From positions 418,924-482,923 of the forward strand of contig JAAOMT010000514.1 in assembly GCA_016748015.1 (NCBI GenBank): 64,000 bases of DNA, written 5' to 3'. Shown piece after piece: positions 53,851-64,000 of this stretch (positions are counted from its first letter, which is position 1; the number at the start of each line of letters is the position of its first letter). A program made the position numbers and the translations under genes. This DNA is from Geosiphon pyriformis (lineage: Eukaryota; Glomeromycota; Glomeromycetes; Archaeosporales; Geosiphonaceae). The notes under the pieces are model-generated. The model did not search any database. It saw only the letters and a list, made by a program, of their open reading frames with translations, and was not told the DNA's origin.

Positions 53851-54540
53851 TCATTCTTTTCAAAGAGATTGAGCTTTGGTAAAATCAAGCTATTTATGAG
53901 ATAATCTAATTAAAGAGTTTTGTCTAACTCAAAGCTAATTAGTTTGTTGAAATTTTTTGTGAATAGGGTATATAATACTTAAGATAAAATGAATTTTTTG
54001 TCTAAGAAACCAAATCTTTGTATAAGAGTTTTGGCTCTTTTAGCAATAATTAAAACTTCTAGAACATTTAACTGTATAATGCCCAAAATTTCTGTCTGTA
54101 TTTCTGAAGTTGTTTTTTTTATGAGTTTTATATTTTCTATAATTTTACCAAGATAATCATAGAGTTCTAATTGTCTTTTATATGACAAGTTTTTGTTGAT
54201 GGGTAAAATTTTCTTAATTGTTTTTCCAATTATGATGAAAGATAAAAGTATTGTAACTGTTATACTTTCCAACAGATATTTATTCATTTTGCTACCAATT
54301 TTTTCTCTTTTGGTAATAGTTTTCTTTGGTTTAATAACAGTATATGTTCTATTGTTATCAGTTATGTTGGTCTGTTTTTTAATGGTCAAAGTAACATTTG
54401 GATAGTTTTTGATCCAATACTTATGAAAAGTATAGAAGACATTTTGAATGTTTTAATTCAGAAAATAATTGTTCATCTTGATTAAAGATACCTCTGTTTT
54501 GGAAATAGTGTATTTATTTATACTTGATTTTTGCTGATTA
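53851..54540 (-). pseudogene. A4 ORF3
   Basis: 54389-53979 (136 codons): MTIKKQTNITDNNRTYTVIK, PKKTITKREKIGSKMNKYLL, IIIGKTIKKILPINKNLSYK, RQLELYDYLGKIIENIKLI, KTTSEIQTEILGIIQLNV, RAKTLIQRFGFLDKKF. The remainder to 53850 is stop-ridden. Same protein as A1 and A2 ORF3. Confidence 0.75.
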
Positions 54541-54544
54541 TTTG

Positions 54545-55745
54545 GGTTAATATTACCACAACAGACAACCAATCAGGTTATTTGTATTTCTTGAGTTGTG
54601 TATCATAAACAGAGCAATCATTGAAAATTGTTCTATATTGATCTTATAAAATATAAAAACTATTGTTTAAAACTTTGTTGACTATAAAGAGTTTTTTCTA
54701 TCAGCTAAAGAATTTATTACCATAAACATTGTCTTTATCTGAACAATATTCCAAAACTAAGTCACCAATACTTAAGAAAAGTGTTTTATAGGTTTTTTTT
54801 TTAAGCTTTTCTTAAAACTGTTTTATCTTTTCAAAGGCAATTATTTGTGTTTCTATCAAGGAGTTAAGAATAATATCAAGTCTTTTTTGCAAAATGTTTT
54901 TGTAATTTTCTATTGTAATTTCTTCAAAAAGTATTGTTTCAATGTTAGTTTCTATTGATAGTGTTGCCATATATTTATAAAGCAGATAAAAAGGTTCATA
55001 ACTTGTTATGTCATAATTCACAGTTTTATAAGCAAACAAAGCTAAAGACAATACTTTGTCTTATAAGTTTGTTTCTTTACTAGTTTTGGCTAGAGTTTCA
55101 CATAATGTTCTATTAAAACATTTTACTAGATCATTTGTTTGAAAGTGGTAAGGGGAGAAAAATTTATGATGTATTCTTATTTTTCTACAAAGTTGTTTAA
55201 CCAGTGTACTGAGAAAAGCTTTTTTTCTATCAAATAAAAGTTCTTTGGAGCAGCCATAATGGTAAATAATACTTTTATAAATAAAATTGGCTATTGAAAC
55301 TGCTGTTTGGTCTGGAATGGCTCTGGTTTTTATCTACTTTGTAAAATAGTTAGTAGCTATAATAATATATATGTTGCTATTAGGAATTACTGTTAAAGAT
55401 CTAATAATATCTATACTAATTCTGTCAAATAGTTAACCAACAGAGATTAAATGAATATCTTCTTTGTGATTAGGTTTTCTTTTTCTTTGGCAGGTATTAC
55501 AGGTTTCAATATACTCAGCAATGTCTTTTTTCAAGGTAAACCAATAATAGCAAGCTAGAGTTTTCTGAATTTTTTTTGTTTTTTTAAAGTATTTAACTAA
55601 TAAATCAGTGTGCATATTGTAGATCACAATTTTTTTTTCTTAAAATCTGATAACTTTTTGGGAGCAGTTAGAATTTTTTCTGTTTCTTTTGTAAAATTGG
55701 TTCTGGTGGATCAAATAGAAATTTGATTGTTTGTGCAAATGTTTT
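54545..55745 (-). pseudogene. A4 integrase
   Basis: 55627-55433 has NMHTDLLVKYFKKTKKI and CNTCQRKRKPNHKEDIH (zinc region); the core between 55430 and 55060 is broken by many stops (ILIDIIRSLTVIP, LLFDRKKAFLS). 55051-54812 is the C-terminal domain (LFAYKTVNYDITSYEPFYLL). Inactive relic. Confidence 0.82.
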
Positions 55746-57420
55746 TTTTGCTGTTAAGTATAGTCCAGTGGGTATTGTTTTTTACCCAAAAATTCTATTA
55801 ATGCAGAATAGTTATCTAAGTCTATTATTATGTTTGGTTATGAAAAAATTACTAATAATTAGTTTGGTTTGGTTTAAAAAAATTGTACTGATATTAAACA
55901 GTAAGTCTAGAAAAAACATCAGTATTTTGATGATTAGCTCCTTTGTAATGTTGAATATTATAGTTAAATTTATCCAAATAGAGTATTTAGTGAGTTATTT
56001 GTTTGTGTTCTAGCTTTTTTTTATTGTGCAGCCAAACCAAGGCTTGATGATTTGTTATTACTAGAAATTTTATACCAAGAAGGTATTGATTTCAGTAATT
56101 AGTAGTCCAAACTACTGCTAAGCATTCTTGTTTAATAACTGAATAGTTTTTTTCTGCTGGTATGAAAGATCTATTGGCATATGCTATAGCATGTTCTCTG
56201 CCATCTTTATCTTTTTGTAAAAAGATAGTACTAAGTCTATAGCTAAATGCATTAGTGTGGAGAATAAAAGATTGGTTCAGATCAGGTTGCTTAAAAATTG
56301 ATTCAGTAACAAGTTTTTTTTTTAGAGTTTCAAAAGCTTTTTGTTTATAAGTGCTCTAGTGATAATTGATATTTTTTCTAAGTAGCTGATTGAAAAAAAA
56401 GGTAATTTTAGAGAAATTTTTAATAAATTTGCAGTAGTAAGAAGCCAAACCAAAGAAAAAGTGTAGTTCAAGAATATTTATTGGTTTTCTAATGTTCTAG
56501 ACTTTTTCAACTTTAGCTAGGTCAAGAAAGATTTCATCTTTTGTAATAAGCTGACCAAAGAACTGGATGGATTGTTATCTAAAGAAAAATTTGATTAGGT
56601 TTATCTTAAGACCAGCATTTCTAAGGAGATCAAAAACTTTTTACAAATATTTAAGATGTTTATTCTAGGTTTTTAAGTATACTATTATGTTATTTAAGTA
56701 GACCAGAACAAAGTTTTCTTTTACTGATTTAAACACTTTGTCTATTAGGTATTAAAAAATAGAAAGGACATTAGTAAGACCAAAAGGCATGACTGTGAAT
56801 TTGTAGGTGCTATACTTGGTAATAAAAACAGTTTTCTTTTTGTTTTCTGGATCTATCTTTACTTGCCAGAATTCAGCAGTTAAATCAATGGTTGAGAAAA
56901 AAGCAGTACTATTGAATTTGTTTAGCATTGTATTAATCTTGAAAAGTAGATATATGTTTCTTATAGTGATAATATTTAATTGGCAATAATTAACACAGAA
57001 GTATAGGGTTTCATCTTTTTTGGATATTACTACAACTGAAAAAGCCCATTTACTCTTGGTTTCTTGTATGAATCCAAGATTTTTCATTTGGTTTATCTCT
57101 TTCTTGATGAATTTATTATTGTGTTAATTAGATTGATAAAGCTTCAAATAAATGGAATAAGTTTTTCTAATAGTGATGGTGTGTTGTATTACATGGGTTT
57201 GTTTAGGGGTATTACTTTCTTTTAAGATAACTAAACTATTTTTAGCCAACAGATTTTCAATGTCTACTTTTTTTTCTTTAGAAGAGAGTTTTTTTGTTCT
57301 ACTGCAAATAATTGGATCTTAAATAGTTTATTTTCAAAGAACTTCTGTACTTTTTTTATTTTTTCTCTGAGTATTAAATCTATTGGTTCTTAATCTTTGT
57401 AATAGATTAAGCAGAATTTG
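55746..57420 (-). pseudogene. A4 reverse transcriptase and RNase H
   Basis: 57087-56752: KNLGFIQETKSKWAFSVVVI, FCVNYCQLNIITIRNIYLLF, FFSTIDLTAEFWQVKIDPEN, then VYLNNIIVY near 56710-56675 (YxDD as YLNN). RNase H from about 56400 (FILHTNAFSYRLSTIFLQ) to the connection at about 55930. The catalytic Asp codons in RNase H are also changed. Confidence 0.85.
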
Positions 57421-57429
57421 TATTCATTA

Positions 57430-58560
57430 TTAAGAGAATACAAAAATTTATTGCACCAACACTTGACACAAAAACTATACCACCAATAACTATATTTTGT
57501 TTTCTTGCCAGGTTTTCTATCAAAAATTCTTCTGAGGATATCATAGTAGGGCCAACAAATCAGCTTGTTATTTACAATAATTCCTTTTTTGTCAGCTTTA
57601 ACATTGTCCAGTGGCTTGCCATTGCTGATAAAGATAATATAGACAAGTTTAACAGTTTTTTTTTGTTCTTTTTAATCTTCTTTTTTATTGCTCTCATCAT
57701 CATCTGATTCATTCAATTGCTTATTTTTTTGATTCTACTTGGGTACTGGAGAGGTTGTTCAATAATAGTACTTAACTACTATAAGCTTTTTACTATATCT
57801 GATAATTAGCTTACAGAGTTCATAGTCAAGTAGTGTTTTGGTTTTCTTAAACCACTTATTGCCAACAATTATGATGTACTCTTTTGCTTTAAATACTTCT
57901 ATGTCAGTTTTAATATTAATGTTATTAATGCAAACAAGAATAGCTTTGGCTATACTAAGCCCTTTCTTTTTGTCACCATGTATATTAGTTATTGATCTAG
58001 TTAAGAGTTCATCAATTTTTCTGCTAATTGCTTTAAAAAAATGTTTGGCAATAATACTAATAGATAATTTACTGTCTAAAATTAAATTAATAAAGTAGCC
58101 AGCCATTTGGGCTTTGCAAATTAAAAGAATAACATTGCTGTTGTTAGTAAGTTTAGCTTGATAAGAATGCTTATTGGTTTTGGTGTTTTTTATTTTAGAA
58201 TCAAGAATTTGCAAAGATTTTTTTTGAATTGTGGATAGATTATTAATTGGCCAAAAATAATATAAGTTGGGTTTCCATGAGATTTTTGACAACAAAATAA
58301 GGACCAGATTTTTGTACTATTTCTGAAGATTCTAACTTTAGAGGATTCTTAAAAACTTTAGCCTTTGGTGGCTTATTGTTATTAGCAATTAATATGAATG
58401 CTTTGTTTAAGTCTAAAATAAAATTAATCTTGGCTTTTTTCTTCTTTCTTGTTATTTTAGAGATGTTGATTGCTAGTTCATTCATGTTATAGTTATTATC
58501 AATTAGATTAAAAGTGTAAAAAAAATTTTCTTTTGGTTGGCTTGTACTCTTACTCTTTAA
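57430..58560 (-). pseudogene. A4 protease, acidic linker and Cys module
   Basis: 58485-58243 and 58295-57759 carry PYFVVKNLMETQ, NLILDSKLSISIIAKHFFKA (Gly of DSG changed to Lys), NIKTDIEVFKAKEYIIIVG. The acidic linker lies near 57730-57650; then KYSYWWYSFCVKCWCNKFLY and EYKFC (about 57515-57420): CxxCWC kept, one Cys of the second pair changed to Tyr. Confidence 0.82.
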
Positions 58561-58599
58561 AAGTATGTTTATCAGTTTAAAGGCTGATAAACAATAGTT

Positions 58600-59775
58600 T
58601 TAACTAAGAAATCCTTTCCAAAGAAATTAATGTTGGCATGATTAGGTCTTTAATTGGGGACATTGTTGTTGTTGGTTCTGTTGTTCTGGTTATCTTATTT
58701 CTAGAAGTTAGAGAAAGCAGAAAAGAATTGTTGTAATCTTTAGAAAAATGTCTAGTTAATCTACAGTAATAACACACAAATGGGTTATAATTTTGTTGTC
58801 TTTAATAAGAGAGTTGTTGAGGCTAATTAAAATAAGGTTTAAATCTAAGTCTTTGGAGTTGTTAGTTGTCTCTGACTGCTTGGGCTAATGGTTTTAATAG
58901 TTGAGCAAAATTTGCTGTAAGTCTATTTATTAATTGTTTATTTGGGTCTTGAGTTTGGACAGCAAAAAAATTAGCAGCTATTTGAAAAGCAGGAGCCATA
59001 ACAGAAACAGAAACAAAAACTGAAAGTGTGGATTCTAAGTGCATTTTTTGATTGTCTTCTATTCTCTGGACAAGTTCAATAACCATATTTATTGTAGGAT
59101 TGTCTTTTAAAGCCAAGAAAGACCAAAGAGCATATAAGAGATCAGTTCTCAATCTTTTTGTAAAAGAATAAATTTTTTGCTTTTCTGTCCAGTTTTTTTT
59201 AGAGTCTACCCACTTGATTAGTTTTCTAATTGCTTTGGCATATTCAGTCACAACTTCATCAGGACTTTGGATTTTTTTTTCTAATTTCATATGTCGTTTT
59301 GAGATTAAGATGGGAGTTTTAAATTTAGTTTTAAACTGGATTGTAAAAGAGGTGTTTTTTTCTCCAGCATTTGTTGGTATCCATCTAATGATTTTTTGGT
59401 AAGCACCAGCATTGGTTTTTTGTAAGAACCAAGTGGCAGAAGAGCTTTGAAGGTAGCCACCAACAATTTGAAACTTATACTCAATATCATATTGATTAAC
59501 AGTGGCTGCTCTTTCAAAATTATCTAATTATTCAATTAGGTCTTGTGCATCACCTCTAAATAAAGATAATGGATTATTATTTCTTTACCTTAAAGCAGTT
59601 TGTATGTTTTAAAAGGCAGCCAGAATGTTTTGTTGCATAAGGTTATTAGCCATTGGTTCAAGAGTAGCTGTTTGTATAAAGTGTTCTAATTTACTTAAAA
59701 AGAGATCAAAAACAGGAGCAGTTTAATAGCTTTTTTTTTCTGTTTCAAAGAAGGTTTCAGCTAACTGGTGGACAG
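58600..59775 (-). pseudogene. A4 gag core (right part beyond C4 at 60763-61110)
   Basis: 59290-58862: MKLEKKIQSPDEVVTEYAKA, IRKLIKWVDSKKNWTEKQKI, VIELVQRIEDNQKMHLEST. Upstream part 59640-59300 (YSIEYKFQIVGGYLQ, SATWFLQKTNAGAYQKII). Knuckle CYYCRLTRHF near 58775-58740. The N-terminal gag domain continues beyond C4 at 60763-61110 (YLYLLKQLEKHFEAYNKNN). Confidence 0.82.
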
Positions 59776-60762
59776 TATTATTAGAGGTTTTTGGTCTTTT
59801 TTCTTGAATGTTGTTAATGTCTGCTTGTTGCTAATTTCACGTTTTCTGAAAGCAGTTGAATCTCCAATAACTGAATTTATTTTCAAATTATTTCCTATAA
59901 TTTGAACTGCTGGGCTTATAAGTGGAATAGCCAATTTCTTGCCAATTACTTTATGTAGTTATGTTGTAGTAAATGTCAACTTTTTTTCAGGAATTGCTTG
60001 TTTGGAAGCTCACTAAAAAATGTGTAGTTACTTTGCTATGAAAGTCAACTTTTTTACAGAAATCTTGTCTGTAGGCTACCTTAATGATTATGATAAGAAA
60101 AAGAAAATAAAATAAAAAAAATGTAAAAGAAATAGAATTCTAATAAGAGAAACGTTTTCTATCCAGGCCTGAAGTCACTAACAAATTACTGAAATTGGTA
60201 GCTAATCAATTTCAAAATGTTAGTTGTGTTGAAGGAATTTCAAGTGTAATAATTTAAAGGATTTGGTTTTTCAAATATTTAATTTTTATTTAAGATGTGT
60301 AAAAGGTAATTTGTTTTAATTAAGATATCTAAAGTAAGACACTATGATAAGATATTATAAAAAGATGTGAGAAGATATATTTTCTTGAAAAAAAAAGCTC
60401 TTTTTTTATACAACTTGTTGTAGTACTAGTCTTTAAACTTGCATTTTTCTTTTTGCTCCAATTTTGGTGAACTAAAGATACATTTTGATAAACTACAAGT
60501 TATTTCTACAAACTATTGATTATTTCGGCCAATTTTTCATCAATTTCGGCGAATTTTAACTATATTAAATGGTTCAGGATATTGTGCAATTTGATTATCT
60601 TAATTTTTATAGTACAAATCGGGTTATTAATTGAGTAATAATATTTAATAATTTGATTAAATAATAAGTGATAATCGAAATGATAATAGTATATGCTAAT
60701 TAATAATAGGGATTATAAGAATGATTTCATGCTGATTAATAGCTAAAATTTTACTGGTAATA
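59776..60762 (-). repeat. C4: solo family C LTR (987 bp) in A4 gag
   Basis: TATTATTAG (decayed TGTTACCAG) to ACTGGTAATA, with flanks ACAG (59772-59775) and ACAA (60763-60766), one transition apart. It aligns over its length with C2's LTR. Holds the ~21-bp repeats (60462-60562) and the TATA region (about 60406). No internal sequence. Confidence 0.88.
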
Positions 60763-61110
60763 ACAACAATTTAGATATGAATTTGGTGATTAAGATATTT
60801 GAAATCAGAAGGCTGTTGTTTAAAGATTGTGGAATATAAAAGCTGATTGATGTTGTTGTTTTTTTCTTCAAAGTTGTCTTTAAAATAAACTTGGTCAAAG
60901 TAATAGATTGTATAAACTGTGTAAGTTTCAGCTAAATGCTTGTTCAGAAACCAGTTTCAAAAGTCTTGGAATTGTCTACTGGATTGTTCTTTAATGGAAA
61001 AACAAATCAAGCAGAAGAGCAAAAAATTGAGTTCAATAAAGTTTAAATTGTTTTTGTTATATGCTTCAAAGTGTTTTTCTAATTGTTTTAGCAGGTATAA
61101 ATAATCACCT
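60763..61110 (-). pseudogene. A4 gag N-terminal domain (cut by C4)
   Basis: MIGDYLYLLKQLEKHFEAYN-like start near 61110, FWNWFLNKHLAETYTVYTIY, FDQVYFKDNFEEKNNNINQL. It aligns with 20252-19776 of A1. C4 separates it from the gag core. Confidence 0.72.
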
Positions 61111-61164
61111 ATACAATAAAAAACAAAGTGAATTTTGACAATCTCATAGAAAACACTACTTTTA

Positions 61165-61913
61165 TGTTACAAGTTAAAGTAACAAGCTAATGAATAGCAA
61201 AAGAAAACAGAATTGTAGGGTGATAAAAATAATCAAAGAAAGAATTATAATAAGAAAGCAAATTGAATAAGTAAGGATTTAATATACATGATTAGTCTTA
61301 TAAAAATTACAGTTGTAAATCTTTTCTGAAAATCTGAAGATAGAAGAATGGTTCATAATTGTTAACAAGATAATACTACTGCTATTATTCTATGCCTCAA
61401 CTTAGCAATTCCTAGAATTAATAACAGATATTGTTGTGCTTTTTAATTGTTTCTTTATTCAATAAATTACAAGAGCAACTAATCACTTTTTAAGCTAATT
61501 CTAACAATAAAAATCAAAAAAAAGAAAAATATAAGCTATGTAAAAACCAACAAATAATCTTTTATTTCAAGATGTTCAGATACTTAAAAATAGAAAAAAA
61601 GAAATAAACAATATAAAAAGAAGTAATTAATAGTGAGTTTTATTTTATTATTTTAATCATGTTTTTCTACAGCTAAGAGATTCATTGCTTATATAGCTAT
61701 TAAAAGTGGTCAACAACCAGGTTAATAACTAGATTAATAATCAGATTAATAATCAGATTAATAATTAAGTCATTGATAAGGTTAATAATCAGGTCAATAA
61801 TTAAGTCAATGATCAAACCAATGATTATTATCTAAAAATAAGATGGTTATTATATGATATCAGTAGCTAATACATGTAATAACTAATAAAAAATATGAGT
61901 TTCAATTGTAAAA
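61165..61913 (-). repeat. A4 5' LTR (749 bp)
   Basis: TGTTACAAGTTAAAG to CAATTGTAAAA. It is the longest A LTR because its 12-bp array has about ten units (61708-61826). TATA on the minus strand is at about 61696-61684, AATAAA region near 61450-61465. Confidence 0.88.
61708..61826 (-). repeat. 12-bp minisatellite in A4 5' LTR (~10 units)
   Basis: Units such as GGTTAATAACTA, GATTAATAATCA (three in a row), GGTCAATAATTA and AGTCAATGATCA. The largest array seen; A1's 5' LTR has about two. Confidence 0.85.
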
Positions 61914-62540
61914 ATATGTTACAAACTTTTATTTTCTTATTACTTTTAGATAAATAATCTAGTTGAATATTTTAATAGAACATTATATAAAATTTTGGTC
62001 AAAAATAATAAAGAAACAAACTTATAAAACAAAATACTGCTCTTTGTTTTGTTTGCTTATAGAATTGTAAATTATAATATAATAAGTTATAAGTTTTTTA
62101 TCTGTTCTATGAAAAAATGGCAACTTTATTAATAAAAACTAATATTAAAACAATACTTTTTAAAAAAATTACAATAAAAAAGTACAAAGATATTTTGTAA
62201 ATAAAATTTGATATAATTTTTAACTTATTAATACATACATAAATAATTGTCTATAAAAAAATAAAACAATTTCAAAAAACTTAAAAAAAAGAAAACATAC
62301 AAATTTTTTTTTCAAGTATTAGTAACTTAGTTTTAGAATATTATTTAAACAAAAATAATGTTTATAGAAATAAGTTTTTTAGCCAGTAAAAAAACTATTT
62401 ATAGTTAATAAAATTTTGAATAATAGTTTTTATATCTTATAAGATTAATATAAAATAATCTTTAATAATTAGTTTATACATAGTATACAACTTAAAAAAT
62501 ATTACAAACAATTTGATTGATTATTTATTATAATAATATT
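61914..62540 (+). pseudogene. A3 integrase C-terminal part
   Basis: Continues 34716-35003: CYKLLFSYYF, NNLVEYFNRTLYKILVKNN, LLFVLFAYRIVNYNIISY, then decayed NIKTILFKKITIKKYKDIL and SLVLEYYLNKNNVY-like tail. The catalytic Glu of LVE remains. Almost all C/G at degenerate positions have been lost. Confidence 0.75.
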
Positions 62541-62900
62541 AATCTAAAAAATCAGCAAAAATCAATTAGAAATAAATATATTATTTCTAAAACAAAAATA
62601 TCTTTAATTAATATAAACAATTATTTTTTAAATCAAAACATTTAAAATGTTTTTTATATTTTTTATAAATATTAAACCAAAAATTATTTAGATATTACTT
62701 TAATTATTAAAAAACTATTATCAAAAAAAATAACAATAAAATAAATAAATATATGCTTAAATACATAATAATAATTATTTTATCACTTTTTAATATACTT
62801 AAAAAAATAATTAAAAAAATTTTTTTTATAGACAAAAACTTGTTTTATAAAAAACAATTAAAACTTTATAATTAACTTAATAAAATTATAAAAAACATAA
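62541..62900 (+). pseudogene. A3 ORF3, truncated
   Basis: Matches A0 ORF3 over NINNYFLNQNI, then the IIKKLLSKKITIK-like and LLFNILKKIIKKIFFIDKNL-like regions, up to about 62900. There a different, GC-richer segment replaces roughly the last 320 bases of ORF3; family A sequence resumes at about 63069 with the LTR start. Confidence 0.6.
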
Positions 62901-62901
62901 A

Positions 62902-63069
62902 GTGGTTTCTGTTTATATAGGTGTTTAGTGTCGTTCTGATTGGTCCGAGTAGCTGGTCACGTGTAGAAAGTGCATGATTCACACCTAGTTTAGATCATTT
63001 ACATGATGTATAGTGCTAGGCAGTGTTTGGACTTTACTCGTTAAAATAAAAAAAAAGAAAAAAAAAAAG
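62902..63069. other. GC-richer island with A-rich tail inside A3
   Basis: About 140 bases near 45% GC, with intact CpGs (GTCG, TCCGAG, CACGTG), sit in surroundings that are almost all A/T. It ends in AAAATAAAAAAAAAGAAAA-type tail (63043-63069). The A tail suggests a retroposed short element (SINE-like); GGTCCGAGTAG (62942) only loosely resembles a Pol III B box. It replaced part of ORF3 rather than being a clean insertion, and I see no clear target duplication. Confidence 0.45.
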
Positions 63070-63077
63070 AATAATAT

Positions 63078-63662
63078 TATAATTAAAAATTATAGTTTTT
63101 ATTAATAATTATTGATTTAATTAATAATTTGATTATTAATTACTTTAAGTAATTATATAAGCACTAAATTTTTTAACTGTAGAAAAATATATATAAAATT
63201 AAAACAATAAAATAATATTTATATAGTTAATACTTTTTTTATCACTTATTTTTCTTTTCAAATTTTTTATTTTTAAGTATTTAAATATTTATAAATAAAA
63301 AATTACTTGTTAATATTTACATATCTTATCTTTTTTTTGATTTGTATTGTTAAAATTAATTTGAAAAACAATTGTTTTTGTAATTTATTAAATAAAAAAA
63401 TAATTAAAAAGCATAATAATATTTGTTATTAATTCTAAAAATTACGAAATAAGACATAAAATAATAATAATTGTATTGTTTTATTAATAATTATGAATTA
63501 TTTTCAGATTTTTAGATTTTTCAAAAAAAATTAAGTAATTCTAATTATATATATTAAATCTATAAATTTAATTCATTTTTTTGATTAAATTTTTTCTTTA
63601 ATTATTTTTATTTTTTTTAACTTTTTTTTGCTATTTATTAATTTATTATTCTAATTCATAAT
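63078..63662 (+). repeat. A3 3' LTR (decayed)
   Basis: Starts near TATTATAATTAAAAATTATAG and ends TCTAATTCATAATA at about 63662, aligning with A0's 22683-23350 (landmarks: AATTATATAAGCAC for TATA, TTACTTGTTAATATTTAC, GCTATTTATTAATTTATTA). The 12-bp array is reduced or lost. Sequence right of it belongs to the next-outer host. Confidence 0.72.
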
Positions 63663-63851
63663 AATATTTAAAAAATTTTATTATTATTAAAGCCAAATAA
63701 TAATTATTTAAATATTAAAATTTAAATATAAGTAAATAATATATTTAAAAATTTTATTATTATTAAATAATTAATGAATGAAGTTTTTTAAAATATTATA
63801 ATAATAAATTAAATCAAATTTTTAATAACAATATATAAGTATTAAATTTAA
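63663..63851. other. AT-rich flank with a direct repeat
   Basis: No coding potential seen. A 27-28-bp word starting ATATTTAAAAA and ending TTATTATTATTAAA occurs at 63664-63691 and 63740-63766, 76 bp apart. Confidence 0.6.
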
Positions 63852-64000
63852 AATGAGTTTTTCAACAATGCAAATTTGTCTTCAACTCTTCCCTCAACAT
63901 CAAGTAGTGTTGGTTCTCTGAACGTTCTTGGCTCTAGCAGTTTTATGTCTGTATGTGATCATCTGTCTCAAGTTGGTATTAGTAGTTTATCTGTATATAC
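63852..64000 (+). CDS. Possible 5' part of a Ser-rich ORF running off the window
   Basis: Composition changes here to about 40% GC. One frame is open from 63852 to the end (49 codons) with NNANLSSTLPSTSSSVGSLN, then LGSSSFMSVCDHLSQVG. The only in-frame ATG is near 63943; an ATG at 63853 is in another frame that stops after 23 codons. It could be the edge of a host gene or of another transposon. Not recognised. Confidence 0.3.

Larger units (their letters stand above)
35004..61913 (-). mobile_element. A4: decayed family A element in A3 (split by A2)
   Basis: Its first three LTR bases are 35004-35006; then A2 intervenes and the LTR continues at 53133. It ends GTAAAA at 61913. TSD ATAT: the left copy ends at 35003 and the right copy is 61914-61917. 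Minus-strand order: 5' LTR 61913-61165, gag, protease, Cys module, RT, RNase H, integrase, ORF3, 3' LTR. It is more decayed than A1 and A2, as expected for an older host element. Confidence 0.85.

Noticed and set aside
62902-63040. tRNA gene in the GC-rich island
   Set aside because: No cloverleaf or convincing A and B boxes could be found by eye.

Overview
The window is a stack of nested Ty3/gypsy-type LTR retrotransposons in a very AT-rich eukaryotic genome. I see no host gene with confidence, no tRNA or rRNA gene, no CRISPR array and no bacterial signature. Very high AT, CpG/CpA-type decay of gag-pol copies and dense gypsy nesting fit a repeat-rich fungus; an arbuscular mycorrhizal fungus (Glomeromycotina) is my best guess, but that is inference. 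I name the families A, B, C and D/E (D is the body of the element whose LTR type is E). LTRs begin TGTTAC and end GTAACA or decayed forms of these, and intact junctions show 4-bp target duplications. || LEFT ARM. A3 (+, only integrase onward visible: 34716-35003 and 61914-63662) is the outermost element. D (-) sits in A3 (right end 34715) and runs leftward. C1 (+, ends 29179) lies in D. A0 (+, 1-2705 and 21553-23350) lies in C1. B1 (-, 2706-21552, TSD ATGC) lies in A0. A1 (-, 12238-20943, TSD ATAT) lies in the 5' LTR of B1. A solo B-type LTR, B2 (+, 15528-16621), lies in the pol of A1. That makes seven levels. A solo C LTR, C3 (33253-34205), also sits in the D LTR. || RIGHT ARM. A4 (-, 35004-35006 plus 53133-61913, TSD ATAT) is inserted in the integrase of A3. 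A2 (-, 35007-53128, TSD TTAT) sits 3 bp inside the LTR of A4. A solo E LTR (E1, 35131-45563) is inside the LTR of A2, and C2 (-, 36129-45516, TSD GCAC) is inside E1. A solo C LTR, C4 (59776-60762), interrupts the gag of A4. An 806-bp assembly gap (44417-45222) hides part of C2's 5' end. Decay (C-to-T/G-to-A, stops from Gln and Trp codons) follows this order: A3 and D are nearly all A/T, while C2, A1, A2 and B1 are best preserved. || GENE CONTENT. All families encode gag with a CCHC knuckle, an aspartic protease, RT, RNase H and a zinc-finger DDE integrase. Four features stand out. (1) Families B and C carry a dUTPase-like domain between protease and RT. (2) A Cys-rich, zinc-ribbon-like module follows the protease in A, B and C. 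(3) All seven visible RTs have Asn where the second catalytic Asp of YxDD should be (YLDN). (4) A further ORF after integrase, here called ORF3, is recognisably related between A, B and C, has no evident membrane segment, and in A and C ends inside the 3' LTR. The LTR promoters carry family-specific tandem repeats just upstream of TATA (12 bp in A, about 41 bp in B, about 21 bp in C), with large copy-number differences in A. || The last about 150 bp (63852-64000) is less AT-rich, with a Ser-rich open frame running off the edge; this may be the start of non-transposon sequence.
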